Below are positions 18,181 through 26,803 of a stretch of DNA of 32,121 nucleotides, piece by piece. The notes below the pieces were generated by a model. The model was not told the origin of the DNA. It saw nothing but the letters and a program-made list of their open reading frames with translations, and searched no databases. The DNA is from Gammaproteobacteria bacterium (GTDB lineage: Bacteria > Pseudomonadota > Gammaproteobacteria > UBA9214), in NCBI GenBank assembly GCA_020344335.1, contig CP070821.1, forward strand, positions 2,585,747 to 2,617,867, read 5' to 3'. How positions within the stretch are numbered: the stretch's first letter is position 1; each line of letters starts with the position of its first letter. A program made the translations under genes and the position numbers.

Positions 18181-20402
18181 AACGACTTAACCTCGGCCTC
18201 ACGTCAATGCTGCTGCTGTTTGCATTGCTGCTGGTGTTGCTGTGGTTAATGAGTGATGCCACACATAATTCGGAACGCTTCGGCGAACATTATTCCTGGC
18301 TGCTGATAGTCAATGCTGTTGTTCTGGTTGTGCTGGGTGCACTGGTGGTCGCGAATATCATCTGGCTGGTTCGACAACAGCGCAAACAGGCAGTGGGAGC
18401 AAAACTGACCACGCGCCTGGTGATCATGTTTGCAGTGCTCTCGATCGTACCGGTATCCCTGGTTTACTATTTCTCGTTGCAGTTTCTCCAGCGCGGAATC
18501 GACAGCTGGTTCGATGTGAAGATAGAGCAGGCACTCGAGGATGCACTGGATCTCAGCCGAACTGCACTGGATGTGCGACTGCGTGATGTATTGCGGCTGT
18601 CCCAGGACATGGCCAGTGAAATCGCGGAGTCTCCTGCCGCGACGATTGCCCTAAACCTGTACGACATTCGGGTGCGCAGCGGTGCCGCCGAGCTCACCCT
18701 GCTCGGCAGTGACGGTCGCATCATCGCATCCAGCAGTGCCGACCCGACCGATATCGTGCCCTACCAGCCACCCAGTGACATGCTGCAGGTACTGCATGAC
18801 GGGCGTCACTATATCGGGCTGGTTCCTGTGGGCGAGTCCGGCCTGCACGCCATTGCCCTGGTGCCGGTCGCATCCTCGCGCGAGGATGGTGAGGTCTATG
18901 CGTTTGTCACCCTGTTTTCGGTCTCGGAGCGACTAAGTAACCTGGCAGGCAATGTACAGTCTGCGTTCAGCCATTACAAGGAACTGTCGTATCTGCGCAA
19001 GCCGCTCAAGTTCAGCTACACCGTGACCCTGTCAATCGTGCTGGTACTGAGCCTGCTTGCTTCAATATGGGCAGCATTTCAGTCGGCACGGCGTACGGTT
19101 GCACCGGTCAGGGATATGGCACGGGCGACACGTGCAGTTGCCGAGGGTGACTACAGCAAGCGGCTGGCGGTTGCCAGTGATGATGAACTGGGTTTCCTGG
19201 TGCGTTCATTCAATGACATGACGCGCCGTCTGGCAAAGGCGCGTGACCAGGCGCGCAAGAGCCAGTACCAGGTCGAGGGGCAGCGTGCCTACCTGGAAGC
19301 CGTACTTGCCAACCTTTCGTCCGGGGTGATCAGTCTCGATGCAGGTACGGTTATCAGGGCGGTTAACAGTGTCGCACGCCAGAACCTGGGCATGGACATA
19401 AAATCCTATCTCGGCAAGCCGATTGCCTCTGTAGCCGAGGACCACGCATTTCTCAAGCCGTTTATAGACGTGGTGGAGAGGTATCGAAGGCAGCGCCAGC
19501 CGGTATGGCAGGAAGAGGTGTCACTGTTTGGTGCCAGTGGCCGCCAGGTTTTGATGTGCCGGGGTACACAGTTGAAGGGCATTGGTTCACGGCGTGGTGG
19601 ACACGTAATCGTGTTCGATGATGTGACCGAGCTGATCCAGGCGCAGCGAGATGCCGCCTGGGGTGAGGTTGCCCGTCGGCTGGCACACGAAATCAAGAAT
19701 CCGCTGACACCCATACAGCTTTCGGCAGAACGCCTGCGCCGCCGGTTTATCGATCGCATGGGCCAGAACGATGTCGAGGTACTCGATCGAGCCACGCGCA
19801 CGATCATCAACCAGGTCGAAGCCATGAAAAAGATGGTAAATGCTTTCAGTGAGTATGCGCGTGTTCCCCGAATCAGCATGGAGGCGGTCGATCTGAACCA
19901 TCTGATTCAGGAAGTACTGGATCTGTACCGGGATAATGCAGTGAAAATACGGATAGCTACCCACCTGAATGCCGCGAATCCCTGCATCGAGGGTGATACC
20001 GGTCGATTGCGTCAATTGCTGCATAACCTGGTAAAAAATGCCCAGGAGGCCTTTGTCGAAGGAAACGAGGCCTGCATTACCGTGACGACAGAGTCAGGCG
20101 GTGATGCCGAGCGGCCAACCATTGACCTGTTCATCGATGACAACGGCCCGGGGTTTCAGCAGGGAATGCTGGATAATGTTTTCGAACCCTATGTTTCCAC
20201 CAAGCGCAAGGGCAGCGGTCTCGGCCTGGCGATAGTGAAAAAGATCGTTGAAGAGCATGGCGGCATGATCAGTGCCGGGTCCAATCCGGAAGGCGGCGCG
20301 CGTATCCATATTCGCTTGCAGGCCCTCACGCAGGAGGATTGTACTGCCGTTGAGCCGGTTTTCGGGCAAGAAGGGAAATCGTCTACGGGCGGTGCGATAT
20401 AA
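18162..20402 (+). CDS. ntrY: NtrY-type membrane sensor histidine kinase
   Basis: I start this protein at the ATG at 18162 (746 residues); the frame extends three codons to a GTG. Three hydrophobic segments lie in the first 110 residues (about 12-30, 47-70 and 86-105). An extracytoplasmic region follows to about 280, and a fourth transmembrane segment is at about 285-307. Cytoplasmic domains follow in order: HAMP (about 305-360), PAS (about 375-490), HisKA with phospho-acceptor His509 in RRLAHEIKNPLTP, and a HATPase with LVKNAQEAF, DDNGPGF and GSGLGLAIVKK. All catalytic motifs are intact. The domain order is that of NtrY. The signal sensed is unknown; NtrYX systems are linked to nitrogen, redox and envelope control in different proteobacteria. 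Confidence 0.93.
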   Translation: MAVGKIKRLNLGLTSMLLLFALLLVLLWLMSDATHNSERFGEHYSWLLIVNAVVLVVLGALVVANIIWLVRQQRKQAVGAKLTTRLVIMFAVLSIVPVSLVYYFSLQFLQRGIDSWFDVKIEQALEDALDLSRTALDVRLRDVLRLSQDMASEIAESPAATIALNLYDIRVRSGAAELTLLGSDGRIIASSSADPTDIVPYQPPSDMLQVLHDGRHYIGLVPVGESGLHAIALVPVASSREDGEVYAFVTLFSVSERLSNLAGNVQSAFSHYKELSYLRKPLKFSYTVTLSIVLVLSLLASIWAAFQSARRTVAPVRDMARATRAVAEGDYSKRLAVASDDELGFLVRSFNDMTRRLAKARDQARKSQYQVEGQRAYLEAVLANLSSGVISLDAGTVIRAVNSVARQNLGMDIKSYLGKPIASVAEDHAFLKPFIDVVERYRRQRQPVWQEEVSLFGASGRQVLMCRGTQLKGIGSRRGGHVIVFDDVTELIQAQRDAAWGEVARRLAHEIKNPLTPIQLSAERLRRRFIDRMGQNDVEVLDRATRTIINQVEAMKKMVNAFSEYARVPRISMEAVDLNHLIQEVLDLYRDNAVKIRIATHLNAANPCIEGDTGRLRQLLHNLVKNAQEAFVEGNEACITVTTESGGDAERPTIDLFIDDNGPGFQQGMLDNVFEPYVSTKRKGSGLGLAIVKKIVEEHGGMISAGSNPEGGARIHIRLQALTQEDCTAVEPVFGQEGKSSTGGAI

Positions 20403-20509
20403 TGCGCTACGGCCGACCGGTTGTTGCATTATACAGTCTTGCCAGATGATGCTATGTGTGTGATTGTTTCACGGGTAACAGTCTGCCTTAATAACAACGG
20501 ACGCTGAAA

Positions 20510-21880
20510 ATGACAACACGCCATGTACTAGTGGTTGATGATGAGCCTGATATTCGCGACTCGGTTCGTGAAATACTTGAAGACGAGGGCTATACCGTCA
20601 CAACGGCTGATGGCGGAGAGGCGGCGCGCAAGGCGCGGCGTACACGACGTCCGGACCTGATACTGCTTGATATATGGATGGAGGATGTTGACGGGATCAC
20701 CCTGTTGCGCGAGTGGTCGGAAGGGGGAGACCTGTCCTGCCCCGTAGTGATGATGTCCGGCCACGGAACAGTTGAAACGGCGGTGGAGGCAACCCGTCTC
20801 GGTGCCTACGACTTTATCGAGAAACCGATATCTCTTGCCAAGCTGCTGCTCACCATCGAGCGTGCACTTGAAAGCGCCAGACTGCAACGGGAAAATGTCG
20901 GTCTGCGTGAGTCTGCACAACCGGTTCTTGAACCGATCGGGAAGAGCAGCGTAATGGAGGAGTTGAGGGAGCAGGCACGCAAGATCGCCCAGCACGACAG
21001 CTCGGTACTGATCCATGGAGAATCCGGTGTTGGCAAGGGGACTTTTGCCCGTTACATACACGAACAGAGTTCACGGCGGGACGGTCCGTTTGCCGAAATT
21101 GCCGTAGGTTCGATCTCGCTGGATAACTCTGCAGCAGAGCTGTTCGGGCATGAGGAAGGCGACAGCATTCATTACGGCCGGCTGGAACAGGCAAACGGGG
21201 GCACCCTGTGTATTGGCGATATCGCTGATATGGATATGCAGACCCAGACACGCCTGCTGAGTGTGTTCCAGACAAACTCTTTTACCCGTGTTGGTGGCAG
21301 CGAGGACGTTGAAGTGGATTTGCGCGTCATCGCAACAACGCAGCGCAATCTGGAAGAAGAAGTGGCCGCAGGCCGGTTCCGGGACGATTTGTTCTACCAC
21401 CTGAACGTTGTGCCGCTGCATATCCCGGCCTTGCGGGAGCATACCGATGATGTGCACGATCTGCTGAATTTCTATATAGATTACTTCGTCAGTAACGAGA
21501 AACTTGTCTATCGCCATTTCAGCGTGGCTGCACAGAACCGGATGCGCAATTATGCATGGCCCGGGAATATCAGGGAACTGAAGAATCTCGTACAGCGCCT
21601 GCTGATACTTGGCTCAAGCGAGGAAATCGAGGCCGAGGAGATCGAGCAGTCACTCACTACGCAGGTAGCAGCGGCCGGCGTCCGGGCGGTCCCGGCGAGT
21701 GCCTATGACCTGCCATTGCGCGAGGCACGTGAGCAGTTTGAAAAGGATTATCTGGAACACCAGCTGCACGCAGCCGGTGGCAGTGTAGGCAAGCTGGCGA
21801 AGCGCGTGGGGATGGAGCGCACTCACCTGTACAGGAAGCTGCGCTCGCTGGGTATTGATCACAGGAAGGGCGGCGAGTAA
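20510..21880 (+). CDS. ntrX: NtrX-type response regulator with degenerate sigma-54 AAA+ domain
   Basis: This 456-residue protein has an intact receiver domain (Asp10/Asp11, phospho-acceptor Asp54, Lys105), an AAA+ domain (about 142-375) and a Fis-type helix-turn-helix (about 405-450, GSVGKLAKRVGMERTHLYRKL). The AAA+ domain is unusual. Walker A is present as GESGVGKG (170-177). The sigma-54-contacting GAFTGA loop is gone: after ELFGHEEG comes DSIHYGRLEQ. The Walker B acidic pair (normally L-F-L-D-E-I) reads L-C-I-G-D-I, so the key aspartate is glycine. The arginine-bearing GRFRDDLFYHLN and GNIREL segments remain. It is therefore unlikely to activate sigma-54 promoters by ATP hydrolysis and probably acts as a phosphorylation-controlled DNA-binding regulator. 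It lies 107 bp after ntrY. Confidence 0.92.
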   Translation: MTTRHVLVVDDEPDIRDSVREILEDEGYTVTTADGGEAARKARRTRRPDLILLDIWMEDVDGITLLREWSEGGDLSCPVVMMSGHGTVETAVEATRLGAYDFIEKPISLAKLLLTIERALESARLQRENVGLRESAQPVLEPIGKSSVMEELREQARKIAQHDSSVLIHGESGVGKGTFARYIHEQSSRRDGPFAEIAVGSISLDNSAAELFGHEEGDSIHYGRLEQANGGTLCIGDIADMDMQTQTRLLSVFQTNSFTRVGGSEDVEVDLRVIATTQRNLEEEVAAGRFRDDLFYHLNVVPLHIPALREHTDDVHDLLNFYIDYFVSNEKLVYRHFSVAAQNRMRNYAWPGNIRELKNLVQRLLILGSSEEIEAEEIEQSLTTQVAAAGVRAVPASAYDLPLREAREQFEKDYLEHQLHAAGGSVGKLAKRVGMERTHLYRKLRSLGIDHRKGGE

Positions 21881-21964
21881 TGACGATACGGCAGTTGTTG
21901 CCGTGACGGTTATCGGTTTTACAAGAACCTGAATTAATCAAAACAGAAGACCCGGTCTCTTGTC

Positions 21965-23338
21965 ATGAAGATTATTGTTCTCGGTGCCGGCCAGGTCGGC
22001 GCGTCCGTGGCCACCAACCTGGCAAGTGAGGCCAATGACATCACCATTGTAGATGTGAATCCATCAATCCTGCAGGACCTGCAGGACCGGCTGGATATCC
22101 GTACGATTGTCGGGCATGCCGCCCATCCGGAGATTCTCGCAAGTGCCGGTGCCGATGATGCCGATATGATTCTGGCTGTCACCAGCAGTGACGAGACCAA
22201 CATGATTGCCTGTCAGGTGGCATATACCCTGTTTCACACGCCGACCAAAATCGCCCGGGTGCGTTCCGTTGAATATCTGCGACATGGAAAGCTGTTTGCA
22301 CAGGAAGCACTGCCGGTAGATGTACTTATCAGCCCCGAGCAACTGGTTACCGATTATATCGAGCGCCTGATCGAGAACCCCGGTGCCCTGCAGGTGCTGG
22401 ACTTTGCCGGTGGCCGCGTGCGGCTGGTTGCCATGCGCACCTATCATGACGGACTGCTGGTAGGTCATGAACTGCGTGACCTGAAAAAACACATCCCCGG
22501 TGCCGATGCACGGGTAGCTGCGATATTTCGCCGTGGCAAACCGATCGTGCCGTCTGGTGATACCGTGATCGAGGTTGATGACGAGGTGTTTTTCCTGGCT
22601 GCACGCAAGCATATTCGCCGCGTGATGAACGAGCTGCGTAAACTGGACAAACCGGTGAAGCGGGTCACTCTGGCTGGTGGCGGCAATATCGGCATGCGTC
22701 TGGCACGCACCATTGAACATCGTTACCAGGTAAAGATTATCGAGCGCCAGGATCAACGTGCGCGCCAGTTGTCCGAGAAACTCGATAAGGCGATCGTGTT
22801 GCTAGGTGATGCGGCGGACGAGGAGTTGCTGCAGGAGGAAAATATCGAGAGTACCGATGTCTTCTGTGCGCTGACCAATGACGAGGAAGCAAATATTCTC
22901 TCTGCCATGCTGGCCAAGCGGCTCGGTGCACGCAAGGTAATGTCACTGATCAACCGGCCTTCCTATGTCGACCTGGTGCAGAGCGAGACCATCGATATTG
23001 CCATCTCTCCCGAGCAGGCCACTATCGGCAGTCTGCTCACGCACGTGCGCCGGGGCGATGTCGTGGTTGTGCATGCACTGCGCCGGGGAGCGGCCGAGGC
23101 GATCGAGGCAGTTGCGCATGGTGATCGGGACAGTTCCCGGGTTGTCGGTCGCACCATCGAGGAGATCAAGCTGCCTGAAGGGACGAATATCGGGGCCATC
23201 GTGCGTGGTGAAGAAGTCATTATTGCGCACCATGACACGGTGATTGAATCTGATGATCATGTCATCCTGTTTCTTTCCGACAAGAAGTGCATCCAGGAAG
23301 TTGAGCGTCTCTTCCAGGTGGGCGTGACATTTTTCTGA
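21965..23338 (+). CDS. trkA: Trk potassium uptake regulatory protein TrkA
   Basis: TrkA is the peripheral NAD(H)/nucleotide-binding subunit that gates the TrkH channel. The 457-residue protein has two tandem units, each a Rossmann RCK-N domain and an RCK-C domain. The first dinucleotide motif is [12 protein letters not shown], ending at the acidic VDVNP (about residue 31). The second is [12 protein letters not shown] near residue 237. C-terminal RCK-C halves follow (for example [19 protein letters not shown], read here as [18 protein letters not shown]). Length equals E. coli TrkA (458). Unlike E. coli, where trkA follows rsmB directly, three genes intervene here and trkH lies immediately downstream (34 bp), so channel and regulator are probably made together. 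Confidence 0.97.
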   Translation: MKIIVLGAGQVGASVATNLASEANDITIVDVNPSILQDLQDRLDIRTIVGHAAHPEILASAGADDADMILAVTSSDETNMIACQVAYTLFHTPTKIARVRSVEYLRHGKLFAQEALPVDVLISPEQLVTDYIERLIENPGALQVLDFAGGRVRLVAMRTYHDGLLVGHELRDLKKHIPGADARVAAIFRRGKPIVPSGDTVIEVDDEVFFLAARKHIRRVMNELRKLDKPVKRVTLAGGGNIGMRLARTIEHRYQVKIIERQDQRARQLSEKLDKAIVLLGDAADEELLQEENIESTDVFCALTNDEEANILSAMLAKRLGARKVMSLINRPSYVDLVQSETIDIAISPEQATIGSLLTHVRRGDVVVVHALRRGAAEAIEAVAHGDRDSSRVVGRTIEEIKLPEGTNIGAIVRGEEVIIAHHDTVIESDDHVILFLSDKKCIQEVERLFQVGVTFF

Positions 23339-23372
23339 TTTTTCGCATGCACTACCCCGGCAATATCAGCTG

Positions 23373-24824
23373 ATGCACTTTTTCTCCATCCAACGGCTGC
23401 TGGGCCTGATGTTGATGATATTCAGTGTCTCGCTGTTACCTCCCGTTGTTGTTTCCTGGCTGTACCACGATGGTGTGATGGAGGTCTTCCTCATCGGAGC
23501 CGCGGCCGTATTCATACTGGGACTATTGAGCTGGGCGCCGGTCAGCCGGTTCAAGGAAGAGTTGCGTCTGCGTGACGGCTTCCTGGTGGTTGTGGTGTTC
23601 TGGGCCGTACTGGGACTGGCAGGTGCCCTGCCACTGGCGATTGCCATCGAACCTGGGCTGACGGTGACCGAAGCCGTGTTTGAATCACTTTCCGGCCTGA
23701 CCACCACCGGTGCGACCGTGATTACCGGGCTTGATGACCTGCCGCCCTCCATACTGTTTTACCGTCAGCAGCTGCAATGGATGGGTGGCATGGGCATTAT
23801 TGTCCTCGCGGTCGCAATCCTGCCGATGCTCGGTGTGGGAGGTATGCAACTGTATCGCGCCGAAACACCCGGTCCGCTCAAGGACACCAAGCTGACGCCG
23901 CGCATTACCGAAACGGCCAAGGCACTCTGGTATATCTATCTGGGTCTCACGGTTGTCTGCGCCATCAGTTACTGGCTCGCGGGCATGAGTGCCTTTGATG
24001 CGATCGGGCACAGTTTCTCTACCGTTGCCATTGGCGGGTTTTCAACGCATGACATGAGTATCGGGTATTTCCAGAGCAGCGCCATCGAATTGATTGCCGT
24101 GTTGTTCATGCTGCTCGCCGGCATGAATTTCGCGTTACATTTTCTGGCATGGCGTTCCTTCAGCCTGCGTCCCTATATTCAGGATTCCGAGGTGAAAGCC
24201 TACCTGGGTGTGCTGGCCGTGTTAACGGCGATTACCGTGGTTTACCTGTATTACACGGATACCTTTGTTTTCTTCGATGAGGCGCTGCACGCCGGGCTGT
24301 TCCAGGTGATATCGATTGGTACCACGACCGGGTTTACGACGGAGCAATATTTTGTGTGGCCTGGCTTCCTGCCGGTACTGCTGCTGTTTGCCAGTTTTAT
24401 CGGTGGCTGTGCGGGATCGACCAGCGGCGGCATGAAGGTGATCCGGTTTGTGCTGCTGATCAAGCAGGGACGTCGGGAGATCATGCGACTGGTGCATCCG
24501 AATGCACAAATACCGGTGAAGGTTGGGCAGAAACCCATGCCGGACCGGGTGATCCAGGCGGTATGGGGGTTTTTCGCGGCCTACGTATTCAGTTTTATCT
24601 TTATCATGCTGGTCGTCATGGCGACCGGGCTGGATCAGGTGACGGCCTTCTCGGCTGTCGCGGCCTGTATGAATAACCTGGGTCCGGGGCTGGGCGGGGT
24701 TGGTGACAATTATGTGAATGTCAACGATACGGCCAAGTGGGCACTTGTATTTGCAATGCTGCTCGGCCGGCTGGAAATCTTTACCCTGTTGATCCTGTTC
24801 AGCCGGTCATTCTGGCGCCGCTGA
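23373..24824 (+). CDS. trkH: Trk potassium transporter membrane subunit TrkH
   Basis: TrkH is the K+-translocating inner-membrane subunit. The 483-residue length equals E. coli TrkH/TrkG. Ten or so hydrophobic segments are visible, and all four pore-loop filter glycines are present in order: SGLTTTGATV (about 107-116), TVAIGGFSTHD, IGTTTGFTTEQY and CMNNLGPGLG. A conserved GCAGSTSGGMKVIR lies before the last repeat. The ATG at 23373 has only a weak purine-rich upstream sequence. The gene ends 23 bp before the convergent acyltransferase gene, with no obvious terminator between them. Confidence 0.97.
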   Translation: MHFFSIQRLLGLMLMIFSVSLLPPVVVSWLYHDGVMEVFLIGAAAVFILGLLSWAPVSRFKEELRLRDGFLVVVVFWAVLGLAGALPLAIAIEPGLTVTEAVFESLSGLTTTGATVITGLDDLPPSILFYRQQLQWMGGMGIIVLAVAILPMLGVGGMQLYRAETPGPLKDTKLTPRITETAKALWYIYLGLTVVCAISYWLAGMSAFDAIGHSFSTVAIGGFSTHDMSIGYFQSSAIELIAVLFMLLAGMNFALHFLAWRSFSLRPYIQDSEVKAYLGVLAVLTAITVVYLYYTDTFVFFDEALHAGLFQVISIGTTTGFTTEQYFVWPGFLPVLLLFASFIGGCAGSTSGGMKVIRFVLLIKQGRREIMRLVHPNAQIPVKVGQKPMPDRVIQAVWGFFAAYVFSFIFIMLVVMATGLDQVTAFSAVAACMNNLGPGLGGVGDNYVNVNDTAKWALVFAMLLGRLEIFTLLILFSRSFWRR

Positions 24825-24847
24825 TCCCTCCTGCCGGACCTCTTGGT

Positions 24848-25732
24848 TCACATGTAGATCCCGGACACCCCTGCCGGTCGGGTGCGGAAACGCCGGTAAC
24901 TCCACTGGTACTGTTCCGGGCAGGTCCTGACCAGTTCCTCGATCGACCGGTTCATGGCAAGTGTGGCCACCGCGAGGTCGGGTGATGAAATGTCGTGCGG
25001 GGCCGCGGAAAAATGCAGCACATAGCCCCTGCCCCGGGAAAGCCGTTCACACCAGGCGAAGATCACCACTGCCCCGGTCCGGTTGGCCAGTCTCGCCAGC
25101 AGTGTCATGGTCCGGGCCGGGGTTCCGAAAAACGGGGTGAAGACAGCCCCCGCGCCCGGCCGTGGTTCCTGGTCCGGGAGCATGGCCACTGTCCCGCCCT
25201 GTGCCAGTGTCTTGCAGACATTGCGGACGCCGCGCCCCGTGGCCGGGACAAAGTGTGCGCCCAGGCGATTACGTGCAGACCGCACCAGTTCTTCCAGTTC
25301 CCTGACCCGCAGGGGGCGGTACAGACAGGTCATGTTAAAGGTGGCGGCACCGTAAAGGCCGGCAGCTTCCCAGGCGCCAAGGTGGGGAGTTGCCAAGATG
25401 ATGCCCCTGCCCTGTTCAACTCCGGCCTGCACCACCTCAAGTCCGTCTACAGACCGGATCAATCGCAGCGCCCGGGGTCCGGGGCGCAGCCAGAGGGCAC
25501 CGGTTTCGAGCAGGGTCTTGCCGGTTTCAACCAGGCTTTTCCGGACCAGACGCCGCTGATGCCCACTGTCCAGGGTCGGTAGGCACAGGCTAATGTTGGT
25601 GCGGCTGTCCCGGGACAGCCGGCTGGGCACCAGGATCAGCACCCAGCCTACAAATACTCCCAGCAAGTGTATGGCTGGTAAGGGCAGCCAGGAACTAACG
25701 GTAAGGAATGATTTTACAAATAACAGCCGCAT
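24848..25732 (-). CDS. LpxL/HtrB-family lipid A acyltransferase
   Basis: Members of this family transfer a secondary acyl chain to lipid A precursors (or to related lysolipids) at the inner membrane. The 294-residue protein has an N-terminal hydrophobic segment (about 15-37). The catalytic H-x4-E is HLGAWE (His117, Glu122). LPDQEPRPGAG follows, then RTGAVVIFAWCERL and the closing QWSYRRFRTRP typical of the family. The exact acyl position (LpxL or LpxM-like) cannot be told. The ATG at 25732 has no Shine-Dalgarno, because the leader is extremely AT-rich. It is transcribed alone, convergent with trkH. Confidence 0.92.
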   Translation of the reverse strand: MRLLFVKSFLTVSSWLPLPAIHLLGVFVGWVLILVPSRLSRDSRTNISLCLPTLDSGHQRRLVRKSLVETGKTLLETGALWLRPGPRALRLIRSVDGLEVVQAGVEQGRGIILATPHLGAWEAAGLYGAATFNMTCLYRPLRVRELEELVRSARNRLGAHFVPATGRGVRNVCKTLAQGGTVAMLPDQEPRPGAGAVFTPFFGTPARTMTLLARLANRTGAVVIFAWCERLSRGRGYVLHFSAAPHDISSPDLAVATLAMNRSIEELVRTCPEQYQWSYRRFRTRPAGVSGIYM

Positions 25733-25931
25733 ATATGGTATTTACTGTAATTATTTACCACTTATATGTTATATATGTGGAATTAATAAATAAAAATATA
25801 CATATATTTAAAAAAATATTATAAGTGGATATAAAACTATAGATATATATAATATTAAGAATAAAATGGTAATTTATTATATAAAAATCCTTATAATCCG
25901 AATGAAAACCCTTTTTTTACCATTTTTTAAG
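25733..25931. other. Extremely AT-rich intergenic tract
   Basis: By hand count 28 of the 180 bases at 25741-25920 are G or C, in an otherwise GC-rich window. CCACTTATA at 25758-25766 is complementary to TATAAGTGG at 25820-25828. An imperfect 23-bp palindrome (CCACTTATAT...ATATGTGG) spans 25758-25780. The tract ends in two T-runs (CTTTTTTTAC and CATTTTTTAAG). It must hold the promoter of the minus-strand acyltransferase gene, and it contains many TATAAT-like strings, so no single promoter can be chosen. Such tracts can bind H-NS-like proteins or be a recombination remnant. Confidence 0.6.
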
Positions 25932-26041
25932 GTTAATTGACGGGTAGACTGCTAAAGGACGCTGTTCCCCGCCCATCCAAGCGCAGGTTACCCACTCATC
26001 GATTGCCATCGTGCATGGTAAACATGTCACAATAACCCCGG

Positions 26042-26060
26042 ACTGGTAGTTCGAACCAGT
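26042..26060 (+). promoter_or_regulatory. Inverted repeat ACTGGT-N7-ACCAGT in the rhodanese promoter region
   Basis: ACTGGT (26042-26047) and ACCAGT (26055-26060) are perfect complements around the palindromic TTCGAA. They lie 27 bp before the rhodanese ATG and directly upstream of a TATATAA string (about 26063-26069) that could be a -10 box. The position suits an operator covering the -35/-10 spacer. No known regulator motif was recognised. Confidence 0.4.
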
Positions 26061-26086
26061 GATATATAAGCATTAACGGGGGCTGT

Positions 26087-26512
26087 ATGACAGCAAATGT
26101 GCAAACGCTTACACCACACGAGGCGTGGGACAAGTTACAGGGCGATCCACGTGCCGTGTTGGTCGATGTGCGCTCCAGTATGGAGTTCCTGTTCGTCGGG
26201 CACCCCAAGGGCAGTGTGCATGTGGCCTGGATCGATGCCCCGGAGTGGACCGTGAACCCGCATTTTACGACCGAGGTGCGCAAGGTCATGTTGGGCGGGG
26301 TCGGTCTCGAGGAACACGGCAATGACGCCCCGGTATTGTTGATCTGCCGGAGTGGAAAGCGTTCACTCGAGGCTGGTAAGCTATTGATAGAAAATGGATT
26401 TACTGAGGTCTACAATATTGCGGAAGGATTTGAGGGGGAGCTGGATGAACACCATCACCGCAGTACCAAGGGTGGTTGGCGCTTCCACTGTCTGCCCTGG
26501 GAACAGTGCTAG
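26087..26512 (+). CDS. Single-domain rhodanese-like sulfurtransferase
   Basis: This 141-residue cytoplasmic protein has one rhodanese domain: VLVDVRSSMEF near the N-terminus and the active-site loop CRSGKRS with persulfide-forming Cys87, followed by the usual helix and IAEGFEGE. The loop has the length of sulfur-type (not phosphatase-type) rhodaneses. The tail HHHRSTKGGWRFHCLPWEQC adds two more cysteines (Cys135, Cys141), as in rhodaneses paired with sulfur-carrier genes. The ATG at 26087 is preceded by GGGGG. The gene precedes a DsrE2-like gene by 291 bp. In Allochromatium vinosum a rhodanese, TusA and DsrE2 pass sulfur toward sulfur oxidation; here no tusA lies between. Confidence 0.9.
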   Translation: MTANVQTLTPHEAWDKLQGDPRAVLVDVRSSMEFLFVGHPKGSVHVAWIDAPEWTVNPHFTTEVRKVMLGGVGLEEHGNDAPVLLICRSGKRSLEAGKLLIENGFTEVYNIAEGFEGELDEHHHRSTKGGWRFHCLPWEQC

Positions 26513-26531
26513 TTTGCCGTAATTCTATCGG

Positions 26532-26587
26532 GATATCACCTTTCCGGCTGATATCGGGCGGGTTTCGACGGTCCCGACCACCCCGCC
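26532..26587 (+). repeat. Two stem-loops after the rhodanese gene
   Basis: GATATCA (26532-26538) and TGATATC (26549-26555) form a 7-bp stem. GGCGGG (26557-26562) and CCCGCC (26582-26587) form a 6-bp stem immediately after. Neither is followed by a T-run, so they may stabilise the rhodanese mRNA 3' end rather than terminate it. Confidence 0.4.
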
Positions 26588-26646
26588 TAAATTGACCCAA
26601 TCAAATCAGCTAAATATAATTAACCGCTTACCATTAACGATACCCC

Positions 26647-26660
26647 TTGACGCAGGTCAA
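26647..26660 (+). promoter_or_regulatory. FNR/CRP-family (Anr/Dnr-type) binding site
   Basis: TTGAC-GCAG-GTCAA is a perfect 5-4-5 inverted repeat, and flanking C and G extend it to CTTGAC...GTCAAG. It closely resembles the FNR/Anr/Dnr consensus TTGAT-N4-ATCAA. It lies 143 bp before the DsrE2-like start codon and 135 bp after rhodanese. If it acts as an activator at the classical -41.5 position, transcription would start near 26695 with a leader of about 110 nt. No strong -10 box was found there. Regulation by oxygen or nitric oxide is inferred. Confidence 0.55.
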
Positions 26661-26725
26661 GCCCAGTTACGGAGCCGCTGACGCGTCAAATGTTCGTATC
26701 CATCAATAATTCGATTTAAATAAAT

Positions 26726-26743
26726 CCCGTCCCGGGTTTTTTT
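26726..26743 (+). terminator. Terminator-like hairpin upstream of the DsrE2-like gene
   Basis: CCCG-TCC-CGGG is followed by seven T. With the preceding AAA-T and the first T of the run the stem can extend to seven pairs with one bulge. It lies 60 bp before the DsrE2-like start and downstream of the FNR-type site. It may end the rhodanese transcript or act as an attenuator in the dsrE2 leader. Confidence 0.5.
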
Positions 26744-26803
26744 AAGGTTCGATGACTGCCGGGTAAGCTGATGGGCTCCGGGAGTACAAAACAGGAGATC
26801 AAT

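Noticed and set aside
20510..21880. Classical NtrC-type sigma-54 activator
   Set aside because: GAFTGA and the Walker B aspartate are absent, so sigma-54 activation cannot be claimed.
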